NCBI GenBank assembly: GCA_024349765.1
Contig: AP026073.1
Coordinates: 2,542,001 to 2,606,000 of the forward strand
Direction of reading: 5' to 3'
Source: Streptomyces nigrescens
GTDB taxonomy: Bacteria; Actinomycetota; Actinomycetes; Streptomycetales; Streptomycetaceae
Length of the DNA: 64,000 nt
The notes beneath the pieces are model-generated. The model did not search any database. It was not told the origin of the DNA and saw nothing but the letters and a program-made list of their open reading frames with translations. Each line of letters opens with the position of its first letter. Positions within the stretch are counted from its first letter, which is position 1. This document shows positions 1-7,482 of this stretch, in pieces. Both the position numbers and the translations under genes were made by a program.

Positions 1-870
1 GTCCCGGGCGTCCGGTTTCCGCTGGTCCCCGGGCACGAGATCGCCGGGCGCATCGAGGCGCTGGGCGAGGACGTGGACGGCGGCTGGCAGGTGGGCGACC
101 GGGTGGCCGTCGGCTGGTTCGGCGGCAGCTGCCACCACTGCCGGCCGTGCCGGCAGGGCGACTTCGTCGTGTGCGAGAACCTCAAGGTCCCGGGCTGGGC
201 GTATGACGGTGGTTACGCGGAGGCGGTGATCGCGCCGACCGACGCGCTGGCCCGCATCCCGGAGGCGCTCCCGGCGGCCGAGGCGGCGCCGATGGCCTGT
301 GCCGGGGTGACCACGTTCAACGGGCTGCGGCGCAGCTCCGCCCGGCCTGGCGATCGGGTCGCCGTCCTCGGCATCGGCGGGCTCGGTCACCTGGGCGTGC
401 AGTACGCGGCCGCGATGGGCTTCGAGACGGTGGCCATCGCCCGTGGGGCGGCCAAGGCCGACTTCGCCGAGCAGCTCGGCGCGCACCACTACGTCGACAG
501 CACGGCGGACACCCCCGTCGCGGACGCCCTGCAGTCCCTGGGCGGCGCCAAGGTCGTCCTGGCCACCGCGGCCAGCTCCGAGGCCATCGCCGCGACCGTG
601 GACGGGCTGTCGCACCGCGGCGAGTTGGTGGTCATCGGTGTCTCCGCGGACCCGCTGGGGATCAGCCCGCTGCAGTTGCTCCTGACCGGCAAAGCCGTCC
701 GCGGCCATCCGTCGGGCACCGCACAGGACGTGCAGGACACCATGGCCTTCAGTGTGCTGCACGGCATCCATCCGATGATCGAGACCGCGCCGCTGGACCG
801 GACCGACGAGGCCTACCGGAAGATGCTCTCCGGAACGGCCCGCTTCCGGATGGTGGTCACCCTCCGCTGA
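1..870 (+). CDS. Zinc-dependent alcohol dehydrogenase, 5' end cut off
   Basis: Medium-chain dehydrogenase/reductase, oxidising alcohols with NAD(P). The frame is open from base 1, so the gene starts outside the window and about 50 N-terminal residues are missing. Visible are the GHEIAG catalytic-zinc segment (encoded at 46-63), the structural-zinc cysteine cluster C-x2-C-x2-C-x7-C (about 130-174) and a Rossmann nucleotide loop GIGGLGHLG (about 373-399). The product resembles AdhP or cinnamyl-alcohol-type enzymes; the substrate cannot be told. It reads towards the L28/S14 operon, but a separate promoter lies between them. Confidence 0.9.
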   Translation, partial: VPGVRFPLVPGHEIAGRIEALGEDVDGGWQVGDRVAVGWFGGSCHHCRPCRQGDFVVCENLKVPGWAYDGGYAEAVIAPTDALARIPEALPAAEAAPMACAGVTTFNGLRRSSARPGDRVAVLGIGGLGHLGVQYAAAMGFETVAIARGAAKADFAEQLGAHHYVDSTADTPVADALQSLGGAKVVLATAASSEAIAATVDGLSHRGELVVIGVSADPLGISPLQLLLTGKAVRGHPSGTAQDVQDTMAFSVLHGIHPMIETAPLDRTDEAYRKMLSGTARFRMVVTLR

Positions 871-944
871 CGCGCACCCGCCGTCGACGCAACCGCCGAC
901 GACCCCGACGACCCCCGACTGGCTCTCGCGCCGCCCGCATGCCC

Positions 945-965
945 TAGTATTGATAATGGTTTCCA
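945..965 (+). promoter_or_regulatory. -10 box (945-950) abutting a Zur-like operator (951-965)
   Basis: TAGTAT at 945-950 is a good actinobacterial -10 element. The 15 bases right after it match the published Streptomyces Zur 7-1-7 consensus TGAAAATGATTTTCA at 12 of 15 positions. A repressor here would cover the transcription start of the downstream operon, which encodes cysteine-poor L28 and S14. Such paralogues are known Zur targets in Streptomyces. The match was made by eye. Confidence 0.6.
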
Positions 966-1018
966 TTGCCGTTAAAGGTGTCGACGAGAGACCGAGACCG
1001 ACGAGAGGTAGTCCCCGC

Positions 1019-1255
1019 ATGTCCGCCCACTGCCAACTGACCGGCGCCCAGCCGGGCTTCGGCAAGACCATCTCCCATTCGCACCGCCGGACGTCCCGCC
1101 GGTTCGACCCGAACATCCAGCGCAAGCGCTACTGGCTGGCGAGCGAAGGCCGCCATGTCCGCCTCACCCTCAGCGCCAAGGGGATCAAGACGGTCGACGT
1201 CATCGGGGTCGAGGCCGCGGTGGCGCGCATCCGCGCGCGAGGGGGGAAGGTCTGA
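1019..1255 (+). CDS. rpmB: 50S ribosomal protein L28, zinc-independent paralogue
   Basis: 78-residue L28 of the large ribosomal subunit. The body contains the typical [20 protein letters not shown] stretch. Only one cysteine (position 5) is present, so the paired CxxC zinc ribbon of the C+ form is missing. In Streptomyces such C- copies replace the zinc-binding L28 when zinc is scarce and are repressed by Zur. The start is at 1019, where homology to L28 begins, with GAGAGGTAG upstream. The stop overlaps the rpsN start by one base, which indicates translational coupling. Confidence 0.9.
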   Translation: MSAHCQLTGAQPGFGKTISHSHRRTSRRFDPNIQRKRYWLASEGRHVRLTLSAKGIKTVDVIGVEAAVARIRARGGKV

Positions 1256-1560
1256 TGGCCAAGCAGAGCAAGATCGCGAAGAACGAGCGGCGCAAGGTGA
1301 TCGTCGCGCGGTACGCCGCCCGGCGCGCCGAACTGAAGGAGATCATCCGGCGGCCCTCGTCGACCGAGGGCGAACGCGCGGCCGCCCAGGCCGAGTTGCG
1401 CCGGCAGCCGCGCGATGCGAGCGCGACCCGGGTGCGGAACCGGGACGGCGTGGACGGCCGGCCGCGCGGGCATCTGCGGAAGTTCGGCCTGTCCCGGGTG
1501 CGGATGCGGCAGCAGGCGCACGCCGGGTTCCTCCCCGGGGTCACCAAGTCGTCCTGGTAG
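1255..1560 (+). CDS. rpsN: 30S ribosomal protein S14, zinc-independent form
   Basis: 101-residue S14 of the small subunit head, starting [13 protein letters not shown] and ending with the conserved [18 protein letters not shown] segment. It is the long S14 type without the CxxC zinc ribbon, matching the cysteine-poor L28 encoded just before it. The start codon overlaps the rpmB stop (TGATG). Likely co-regulated with rpmB from the Zur-like box at 951-965, supplying ribosomal proteins that free zinc during limitation. A strong hairpin follows within 35 bases. Confidence 0.92.
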   Translation: MAKQSKIAKNERRKVIVARYAARRAELKEIIRRPSSTEGERAAAQAELRRQPRDASATRVRNRDGVDGRPRGHLRKFGLSRVRMRQQAHAGFLPGVTKSSW

Positions 1561-1591
1561 GCGGCGGGAACGGCGTACCGGCGGACGAGGT

Positions 1592-1619
1592 GGCGGCCCG
1601 GGCAACTGCCCGGGCCGCC
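1592..1619 (+). terminator. Rho-independent-like hairpin after rpsN
   Basis: A perfect 12-bp stem, GGCGGCCCGGGC paired with its complement, with a four-base AACT loop. It lies 32 bases after the rpsN stop and 43 bases before the convergent adenosine deaminase stop, so it could end transcription from both sides. No U-tract, as is usual in Streptomyces. Confidence 0.7.
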
Positions 1620-1657
1620 GGGCCGTGGGGGAGTCCGGCCCCAGTGACCGCCGGCTA

Positions 1658-1670
1658 GCTGTCAGACAAG
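1658..1670. promoter_or_regulatory. Copy of the CTTGTC-N-GACAAG motif at the end of add
   Basis: GCTGTCAGACAAG covers the last codons and stop of adenosine deaminase. The nine-base core TGTCAGACA equals that of the perfect palindrome at 2805-2817; two outer bases differ. This looks like an auxiliary operator or a relic; it is the weakest positioned of the three copies. Confidence 0.35.
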
Positions 1671-2822
1671 GCTGCCCGCGCCGGCCGGGACCCGGCCGAG
1701 TTCCTCGGCGCGCAGCCGGGCGTAGCCGGGCAGCACGACCTCGTTCAGCAGCGCGGTGCGCTCGTCGAAGGGGAGGAAGGCGGCCTTGACCGCGTTGACC
1801 GTGAACTCCTCCAGTTCGGCCGCGCCGTAGCCGAAGGTGGTGGCCAGGTGCTGGAACTCCTGCGTCATCGTCGTGCCGCTGACCAGGCGGTTGTCCGTGT
1901 TGAGGCAGACCCGGAAGCCGAGCCGGCGGAGCAGGTCGATCGGGTGCTCGGGGTAGCTGCCGGCGGCGCCCGTCTGGAGGTTGGAGGTGGGGCACACCTC
2001 CAGCGCGATCCGCATGTCGCGGACGTACGAGGCCAGCCGGCCCAGCGTGACCCGGCCGTCGGGCCCGGTCGAGAGGTCGTCGGTGATCCGCACGCCGTGG
2101 CCGATGCGGTGCGCGCCGCAGCGCAGCACCGCCTCGTGGATGGATTCCATGCCCACCGCCTCACCGGCGTGGACGGTGACCCGGGCGCCCTGGGCGCGGA
2201 GGTAGTCGAACGCCTCGGCGTGGTTGCTCGCCGGGTTGCCGATCTCGCCGCCCGCGATGTCGAACCCGGCCACCCCGCGGTCGCGGTGCGCGACCGCGAG
2301 CCGGGCGATCTCCGAGGAGCGGTCCGCGTGGCGCATGGCGCAGAGCAGGGTGCCGACCCGGATGCGGTGGCCGGCGGCCGCGGCCCGGCGCTCGCCCTCC
2401 CGGAAGCCGGCGTTGACCGCGTCCACGACCTCGTCCAGGGACAGCCCGCCGGCCAGGTGCTGCTCGGGGGCGTAGCGCACCTCGGCGTAGACCACGCCGT
2501 CGGCCGCGAGGTCCTCGGCGCACTCGGCGGCGATCCGGAAGAGCGCCTCCGGGGTCTGCATGACCGCGCAGGTGTGCGCGAAGGTCTCCAGGTAGCGCTC
2601 CAGCGACCCCGAATCGGCGGCGTCGCGGAACCAGCGGCCCAGCGCGGCCGGGTCGGTGGTGGGCAGGTTCCGGTACCCGATGTGCTCGGCCAGCTCGATG
2701 ACCGTGGCGGGGCGCAGACCGCCGTCGAGGTGGTCGTGCAGCAGCACCTTGGGAGCGCGCCGGATCTGCTGCTCATCGAGGACGTGGGGAGCCGCCAGCG
2801 GCAGCTTGTCAGACAAGGTCAT
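1662..2822 (-). CDS. add: Adenosine deaminase
   Basis: Purine salvage enzyme, a cytosolic metal-dependent hydrolase that converts adenosine to inosine. The metal motif HDHLDGG lies near residue 28, [13 protein letters not shown] near 110, the HAGE motif ([13 protein letters not shown]) near 210 and the metal ligand segment [12 protein letters not shown] near 310. About 386 residues, normal for actinobacterial Add. I chose the ATG at 2822 (MTLSDKLPL); a GTG at 2840 is in frame. No ribosome site is obvious at 2822, so the message may be leaderless. A perfect 13-bp palindrome covers codons 3-6, and a GntR-family gene lies directly upstream. Confidence 0.92.
   Translation of the reverse strand: MTLSDKLPLAAPHVLDEQQIRRAPKVLLHDHLDGGLRPATVIELAEHIGYRNLPTTDPAALGRWFRDAADSGSLERYLETFAHTCAVMQTPEALFRIAAECAEDLAADGVVYAEVRYAPEQHLAGGLSLDEVVDAVNAGFREGERRAAAAGHRIRVGTLLCAMRHADRSSEIARLAVAHRDRGVAGFDIAGGEIGNPASNHAEAFDYLRAQGARVTVHAGEAVGMESIHEAVLRCGAHRIGHGVRITDDLSTGPDGRVTLGRLASYVRDMRIALEVCPTSNLQTGAAGSYPEHPIDLLRRLGFRVCLNTDNRLVSGTTMTQEFQHLATTFGYGAAELEEFTVNAVKAAFLPFDERTALLNEVVLPGYARLRAEELGRVPAGAGSLV
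2805..2817. promoter_or_regulatory. Perfect palindrome CTTGTCAGACAAG at the add start
   Basis: Six-base arms around one central base, with the GT-N-AC core typical of GntR-family operators. It overlaps the first codons of add, downstream of the probable transcription start, which would suit a roadblock or start-site repressor. Related copies lie at 3678-3690, between the GntR gene and aconitase, and at 1658-1670. Confidence 0.55.
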
Positions 2823-2901
2823 GGGGCGGGAGTATGACACGACTTCCCGGGGACGGCGAACGCGTCCCGGCGGGCGAGGGGGGACAAGGAGTGCCGGCCG
2901 G

Positions 2902-3648
2902 CTACCGGGCCTGCCAGACCGGCAGGGCGGGCGCGCCCGGCGGCAGCATGTGCTTGGCCGCCAGCAGCGGCGTACGGTCCAGCCGGACGACCTGGGTGAT
3001 CAGCACCGCGGGGGTGTCCGCCGGGCGGCCCAGCTGCGCCCCGCGCTGCCGGCCGAGAGTGGTGGCCACCACTGTGCTGCCGCCGGTCAGCGGCAGCTCC
3101 CGCCCGGCCGCGAGCAGCAGCCGGAGCATCGACGACGAGCCCGCCGCCGGCCCGTCGAACGCCTCCGCCGCCGCCGGCAGCAGCTCCGCCAGCAGCTCGT
3201 CCCGCGCCGCCCACTCCTGCGTCAGGCAGGAGGGCAGCCCGGCCACCTCGACGAGGCTCTCCCAGAAGCGCACCCGGCAGGTGCCCGGCAGCAGCAGGTG
3301 CTGGGTGGAGAAGTCGGTCGGCTCCTCGTACGTACGGGCCAGGGCGGTGGTGGCGACCTGGCGGCCCTCGCCCAGCAGCTCCTCGACCGGCTTGAGGTAC
3401 TCGAAGCCGCGCGGCGGCAGGTGGTGGCTGACCGTGCGGCCCACCCCGCGCCGCACGTTGATCACGCCGTCCTCCTGGAGCAGGATCAGCGCCTCGCGCA
3501 GCGCCGGCCGGCTCACGCCCAGCTCGGCGGCGAGCCGGGGCTCGGTCGGCAGGGTGCAGCCCGGCGGGTACGTGCCGTTCCGGACGGCCTCGACCATGCG
3601 CTCGTAGAGCGCGACGACCGGTCGCCGCTGCGGTTGCCTGCCGGCCAT
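2902..3648 (-). CDS. GntR-family (HutC/UTRA type) transcriptional regulator
   Basis: 248-residue one-component regulator. Residues 8-75 form the winged helix, with the recognition-helix region [18 protein letters not shown] and the wing GRTVSHHLP. The rest fits a UTRA effector domain, ending [23 protein letters not shown] at 3648 follows a strong AGGGAG site. Upstream in-frame residues lack a start signal and are not counted. It is transcribed in the same direction as adenosine deaminase (79 bases upstream of it) and divergently from aconitase. Palindromes of one type at both promoters suggest it controls itself and add, perhaps aconitase. The effector is unknown; a purine is a guess. Confidence 0.88.
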   Translation of the reverse strand: MAGRQPQRRPVVALYERMVEAVRNGTYPPGCTLPTEPRLAAELGVSRPALREALILLQEDGVINVRRGVGRTVSHHLPPRGFEYLKPVEELLGEGRQVATTALARTYEEPTDFSTQHLLLPGTCRVRFWESLVEVAGLPSCLTQEWAARDELLAELLPAAAEAFDGPAAGSSSMLRLLLAAGRELPLTGGSTVVATTLGRQRGAQLGRPADTPAVLITQVVRLDRTPLLAAKHMLPPGAPALPVWQAR

Positions 3649-3677
3649 GTCGATCTCCCTCTCCCGCGGCATCCCAC

Positions 3678-3690
3678 CCTGTCCGACAAG
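3678..3690. promoter_or_regulatory. GntR-type operator copy in the GntR/aconitase intergenic region
   Basis: CCTGTCCGACAAG differs from the perfect palindrome at 2805-2817 at position 2 and at the central base. It lies 30 bases upstream of the GntR start and 88 bases upstream of the aconitase start, a typical autoregulatory position that could also affect the divergent gene. Confidence 0.5.
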
Positions 3691-3777
3691 TCTGCCCCAC
3701 GCGCGGAGGATCATGGGCCGGTGGCCGGCCGACGTCGGGGCGGGGCCGGCACGGCAGGGGAGGGCTAACATGAACAA

Positions 3778-5742
3778 ATGGGGCGTTCGCATGGGACCGT
3801 GACGCAGCGGTTGATCGGCGACCATCTGGTGTCCGGCCGCATGGCACCGGGCGAGGAGATCGCGCTGCGGGTGGACCAGACGCTCACTCAGGACGCCACC
3901 GGCACGCTGGTGATGCAGGAGCTGGACGCGCTGGCGCTGGAACGGGTGCGGACCGAGGTCAGCGTGCAGTACGTCGACCACAACATCCTGCAGGCCGACG
4001 AGCGCAACGCGGAGGACCACCTCTTCCTCCGCTCGGCCGCCCGCCGTTTCGGCCTGTGGTTCTCCAAACCCGGCAACGGCGTCTCCCATCCGACGCATAT
4101 GCAGCACTTCGGAATTCCCGGGAAGACCCTGGCCGGTTCGGATTCCCACACCTGCGCCGCCGGATCCCTGGGAATGCTGGCGATCGGCACCGGCGGGCTG
4201 GAGGTGGCCCTCGTCATGGCCGGACGGCCGCTGCACCTCACCATGCCGGAGATCTGGGGAGTCCGGCTGACCGGCGAACTGCCGCCGTGGGTGAGCGCCA
4301 AGGACGTCATCCTGGAGATGCTGCGCCGCCACGGCGTCCAGGGCGGCGTGCATCGCATCCTCGAATACCACGGGCCCGGACTGGCCTCCCTCACCGCCAT
4401 GGACCGGCACGTCATCGCCAACATGGGCGCGGAACTCGGCGCCACCACCACCGTTTTCCCCGCCGATGACGCGGTACGGGCATTCCTCGACGCGGTCGGG
4501 CGGGGCGCCGACTTCACCGAGATCGTCGCGGCACCGGACGCCGCCTACGACCTGGCGGAGGAGATCGACCTGGCGTCGCTGGAACCGCTGATCGCCCGGC
4601 CGACCTCGCCGGGCAATGTCGTCGGCGTACGGGAGGTCGCCGGGGAGCCGGTCGGCCAGGTCGTCATCGGATCGTCGGCGAATCCCGGATTCCGCGACTT
4701 CGCGGTGCCCGCCGCCATGATGCAGGGGCGGCAGACCGCCCCCGGCGTGAGTTTCGACATCAATCCCACTTCCCGGGAAATCCTCCAGGACCTGACCCGG
4801 TGCGGGGCCACCTTCGCACTGATCGCGGCCGGCGCCAGAATCCACCAGCCGGGCTGCCTCGGCTGTATCGGCATGGGACAGGCGCCGGCCGCGGGGCGCA
4901 ATTCGCTCCGTACCTTCCCGCGGAACTTCCCCGGCCGCTCCGGCACCGACGACGACGCGGTCTGGCTGTGCTCGCCGGAGACCGCTACCGCCTCCGCGCT
5001 GACCGGCACCATCACCGATCCCCGCGAATGGGCCGCCCGCTCCGCCATGGACCACCCGGCACCCGAGGCCCCGGACCCGGTATCGGTCAACGACGCCATG
5101 CTGGAACCGCCGTTGCCCCCGGACCGGGCGCTCGGGGTGGAGCTGGAACGCGGCCCCAACATTTCCGCGCTGCCCGAACTCGACCCGCTGCCGGACGAGT
5201 TGGAACTCCCCGTTCTCCTCAAGGCCGGTGACGACGTCTCCACGGACGAGATCTCCCCGGCGGGCGCCAAGGCACTGCCCTACCGGTCCAACATCCCGAA
5301 ACTCGCGGAGTTCACCCTGACCCGGCTCGACGCGGAATATCCGCGGCGCGCGAAAGCGGTCCGGGACGACGGCGGCCACGTCATCGTCGCCGGGGAGAAT
5401 TACGGGCAGGGCTCCTCGCGGGAACACGCCGCCATCACTCCGCGCTATCTCGGCCTACGTGCCGTCATCGCGAAGTCGTACGCCCGGATCCACTGGCAGA
5501 ACCTCGCCAACTTCGGCGTCCTGGCCCTGGAATTCGACGATCCGGACGACTACGGGCGCATCGAGCCCGGGGACCGGCTCCGGCTCACCGGGCTGCACGA
5601 GGCGCTCGCGGAGCAGGGCCCGCCGGCCCTCCGCGTCCGCAACACCACCCGCGACGAGGAGTATCCGGTCCATCACCGGCTCTCGCCCGGGCGTCGCCGG
5701 GCGGTCCTGGCGGGCGGCGTCATCCCGGCCCTGGCACGGTGA
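3778..5742 (+). CDS. Aconitate hydratase, Aquifex-type
   Basis: 654-residue 4Fe-4S dehydratase that interconverts citrate and isocitrate (TCA cycle), or a close homologue acting on a similar acid. Cluster ligands are Cys126 (SDSHTCAAGS), Cys360 and Cys363 (GCLGCIGMG). The C-terminal swivel domain contains GENYGQGSSREHAA. The size is that of the short Aquifex-type family (about 650), not of the roughly 900-residue AcnA. Divergent from the GntR regulator, with a candidate operator between them. A strong hairpin follows at 5793-5834. Confidence 0.88.
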   Translation: MGRSHGTVTQRLIGDHLVSGRMAPGEEIALRVDQTLTQDATGTLVMQELDALALERVRTEVSVQYVDHNILQADERNAEDHLFLRSAARRFGLWFSKPGNGVSHPTHMQHFGIPGKTLAGSDSHTCAAGSLGMLAIGTGGLEVALVMAGRPLHLTMPEIWGVRLTGELPPWVSAKDVILEMLRRHGVQGGVHRILEYHGPGLASLTAMDRHVIANMGAELGATTTVFPADDAVRAFLDAVGRGADFTEIVAAPDAAYDLAEEIDLASLEPLIARPTSPGNVVGVREVAGEPVGQVVIGSSANPGFRDFAVPAAMMQGRQTAPGVSFDINPTSREILQDLTRCGATFALIAAGARIHQPGCLGCIGMGQAPAAGRNSLRTFPRNFPGRSGTDDDAVWLCSPETATASALTGTITDPREWAARSAMDHPAPEAPDPVSVNDAMLEPPLPPDRALGVELERGPNISALPELDPLPDELELPVLLKAGDDVSTDEISPAGAKALPYRSNIPKLAEFTLTRLDAEYPRRAKAVRDDGGHVIVAGENYGQGSSREHAAITPRYLGLRAVIAKSYARIHWQNLANFGVLALEFDDPDDYGRIEPGDRLRLTGLHEALAEQGPPALRVRNTTRDEEYPVHHRLSPGRRRAVLAGGVIPALAR

Positions 5743-5792
5743 GACCGGGGCGCGGCGCGGTCGGGCCGGGGGAGTCGGGCGCTGCGTGCCGA

Positions 5793-5834
5793 GCGGCCGA
5801 CCCCGTGCCGGGGAATCCCCGGCACGGGGGCCGC
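5793..5834 (+). terminator. Strong hairpin after aconitase
   Basis: CCCCGTGCCGGGG, loop AAT, then its exact complement (5801-5829) give a 13-bp stem; flanking GCGGCC and GGCCGC extend the pairing after a small bulge. It stands 50 bases after the aconitase stop. The rest of the 338-base gap (5743-6081) shows no other gene; it must hold the sigma factor promoter, but I could not pick one with confidence. Confidence 0.7.
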
Positions 5835-6081
5835 TGAGCCGAGCCGTTCCTCACCGGGGCACCGCGGCGGCTCCCTCACCCACCGCCTGCGGACCGGGGT
5901 GCGGCTCGCCCTCCCTGTCATTCTCCCACCCGGGCCCGGCACGGGCGGCGCGACGCAGTGGCCCCCGGTCGTCTCGCGCGCATCCGCCCCTGGCCGCACA
6001 GTGGAATCGATGAGCTGGACGAGCGGCGGGCGGGCAGCCCGCGGGCAGGGAGAAGTGGCTGATCGGGAGGCGTGAGGCGCG

Positions 6082-6873
6082 ATGACCAGCGGTGCCGGTT
6101 CCGGCCGGTACGCGCACCTGGACCCGGACACCGGGCCGGCCTTCGAGGAACTGGCCGCACTGGCCGACGGTGACCGCAGGGAGAGGCTGCGCGAGGAGAT
6201 CCTGCGGGCCTGGCTGCCGATGGCCCACCGGCTGGCCCGCCGCTACACCGGCCGCGGGGAGAGCGACGAGGACCTGCGGCAGGTGGCCGCGCTCGGCCTG
6301 CTCAAGGCGATCGACGCGTTCGACCCGCGGGCGGACACCCCGTTCGGCGCGTTCGCGGTGCCCACCATCGTCGGCGAGCTCAAGCGGCACTTCCGCGACG
6401 CGATGTGGGCGGTGCACGTCCCACGCAGCGTCAAGGACCTGCGGACCAAGGTCTTCCACGCCCGCGAGGAGCTGGCCGCCCGCGCCGGTCAGCAGGAGGT
6501 CACCGTGCGCGACCTGGCCGCCCACACCGGCCTGACCCAGGAGGAGGTCCTGCTCGGCCTCGACGCCGAGAACACCTTCACCGCGCTGTCCCTGGAACGG
6601 CCGCTGGGCGGCGACGGCTCCGACACGCTCGGCGAACTCGTCGGGCAGGAGGACCCGGCCCTGGCCCTGGTCGACGACCGTGCGGCGGCCACCGCGGGGC
6701 TGCGCATGCTCCCGGAGCGTGAGCGGCGCATCCTCTACCTGCGCTACTTCATGGGCCTCACGCAGAAGGAAATAGGCGACCGGGTCGGCCTCTCCCAGAT
6801 GCACATCTCCCGCCTGCTGCGCCGCTCCTGCGATTTCGTCCGCGAACAGACCTTCGCCGCGCCGCGGACGTAG
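6082..6873 (+). CDS. RNA polymerase sigma factor, SigB/SigF/SigG family
   Basis: 263-residue group 3 sigma factor. Region 2 is at about residues 40-115, with DLRQVAALGLLKAIDAFDP and the DNA-binding FGAFAVPTIVGELKRHFRD. Region 3 is near 130-180, and region 4 ends in LTQKEIGDRVGLSQMHISRL. In Streptomyces this family directs osmotic, oxidative-stress and development genes and recognises GNNT-N14-16-GGGTAC/T. No anti-sigma (RsbW-like) gene is beside it, although a PP2C phosphatase of the type that acts in such partner switches lies 4 kb downstream. A GGGAGG-type ribosome site precedes the ATG. Matching promoter candidates occur at 10152, 24450 and 31333. Confidence 0.93.
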   Translation: MTSGAGSGRYAHLDPDTGPAFEELAALADGDRRERLREEILRAWLPMAHRLARRYTGRGESDEDLRQVAALGLLKAIDAFDPRADTPFGAFAVPTIVGELKRHFRDAMWAVHVPRSVKDLRTKVFHAREELAARAGQQEVTVRDLAAHTGLTQEEVLLGLDAENTFTALSLERPLGGDGSDTLGELVGQEDPALALVDDRAAATAGLRMLPERERRILYLRYFMGLTQKEIGDRVGLSQMHISRLLRRSCDFVREQTFAAPRT

Positions 6874-6978
6874 GAAATCCACTGCGCGCGGCGCCCCTCG
6901 GCCGGGTCGCCGCCCCGGTCCGGGCGGGGCACTCTGGAAGCGTAATCGCGTGCCATGAGCCGAGCTGTGAGGTGCCTG

Positions 6979-7407
6979 ATGAGCACTCTCGAAGAACACA
7001 TAGACATCAGCGTTCCCCTTGATACGGCATGGGAATGCCTGCATCGCGCGGAGACCTATCCGCAGTTCCTGGAAGGGGTGCGCGCGGCGCGGTCGGAGGG
7101 GGAGCGGACCCGCCTGGACGTCGAGGCGGGCGGCCACACCCGGGAGTTCGAGGTGCGGATCACCGACCGGGGCGGGGAGAACGTGATGACGTGGCGGACC
7201 ACGAGCGGACCCACCCTGGGAGGCGCCTTCTCGCTGCAGTCCCTCGACGACGGCCACACCCGTCTGCAGGCCCGGTTCGAGTACGAGCCGGGGACCATCA
7301 CCGAGACCTTCGGCGGGCCCAAGGGCTTCGCCCAGGCCGCCGTCATCGAGCGGGGCCTGCGCAGCGATCTGCAGCAGTTCAAGCAGCTGGTGGAGCACGG
7401 CGGGTGA
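6979..7407 (+). CDS. SRPBCC-fold protein (polyketide cyclase/dehydrase-like)
   Basis: 142-residue small START-like protein. It opens with STLEEHIDISVPLDTAWECL, the usual first strand and helix of coenzyme-binding/lipid-transport SRPBCC folds, and then alternates strands to a C-terminal long helix (AAVIERGLRSDLQQFKQLVE). ATG 6979 has GAGGTG five bases before it, favouring it over an in-frame start at 6955. The ligand is unknown. It lies between the sigma factor and an FAD oxidoreductase, and a second SRPBCC protein is encoded at 18233-19201. Confidence 0.85.
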   Translation: MSTLEEHIDISVPLDTAWECLHRAETYPQFLEGVRAARSEGERTRLDVEAGGHTREFEVRITDRGGENVMTWRTTSGPTLGGAFSLQSLDDGHTRLQARFEYEPGTITETFGGPKGFAQAAVIERGLRSDLQQFKQLVEHGG

Positions 7408-7419
7408 GCCGCGCCGGTG

Positions 7420-7475
7420 CTTCCTGACGCGGAGGGGGCGGTTTCCTGACGCGGAGGGACGGTTTCCTGACGGGA
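7420..7475 (+). repeat. Three short direct repeats, TTCCTGACGCGGAGGG type
   Basis: Copies begin TTCCTGACG at 7421, 7443 and 7464 (spacing 22 and 21 bases); the third is shortened and merges into the GGGAGA ribosome site of the gene at 7483. The repeats fill almost the whole 75-base gap. They could be a slippage duplication of the translation-initiation region or protein-binding iterons. Confidence 0.75.
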
Positions 7476-7482
7476 GACGGCG

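Noticed and set aside
3651-5427. Extension of the GntR regulator upstream to 5427
   Set aside because: The added residues are antisense to aconitase; the DNA-binding domain begins just after ATG 3648, which has a ribosome site.
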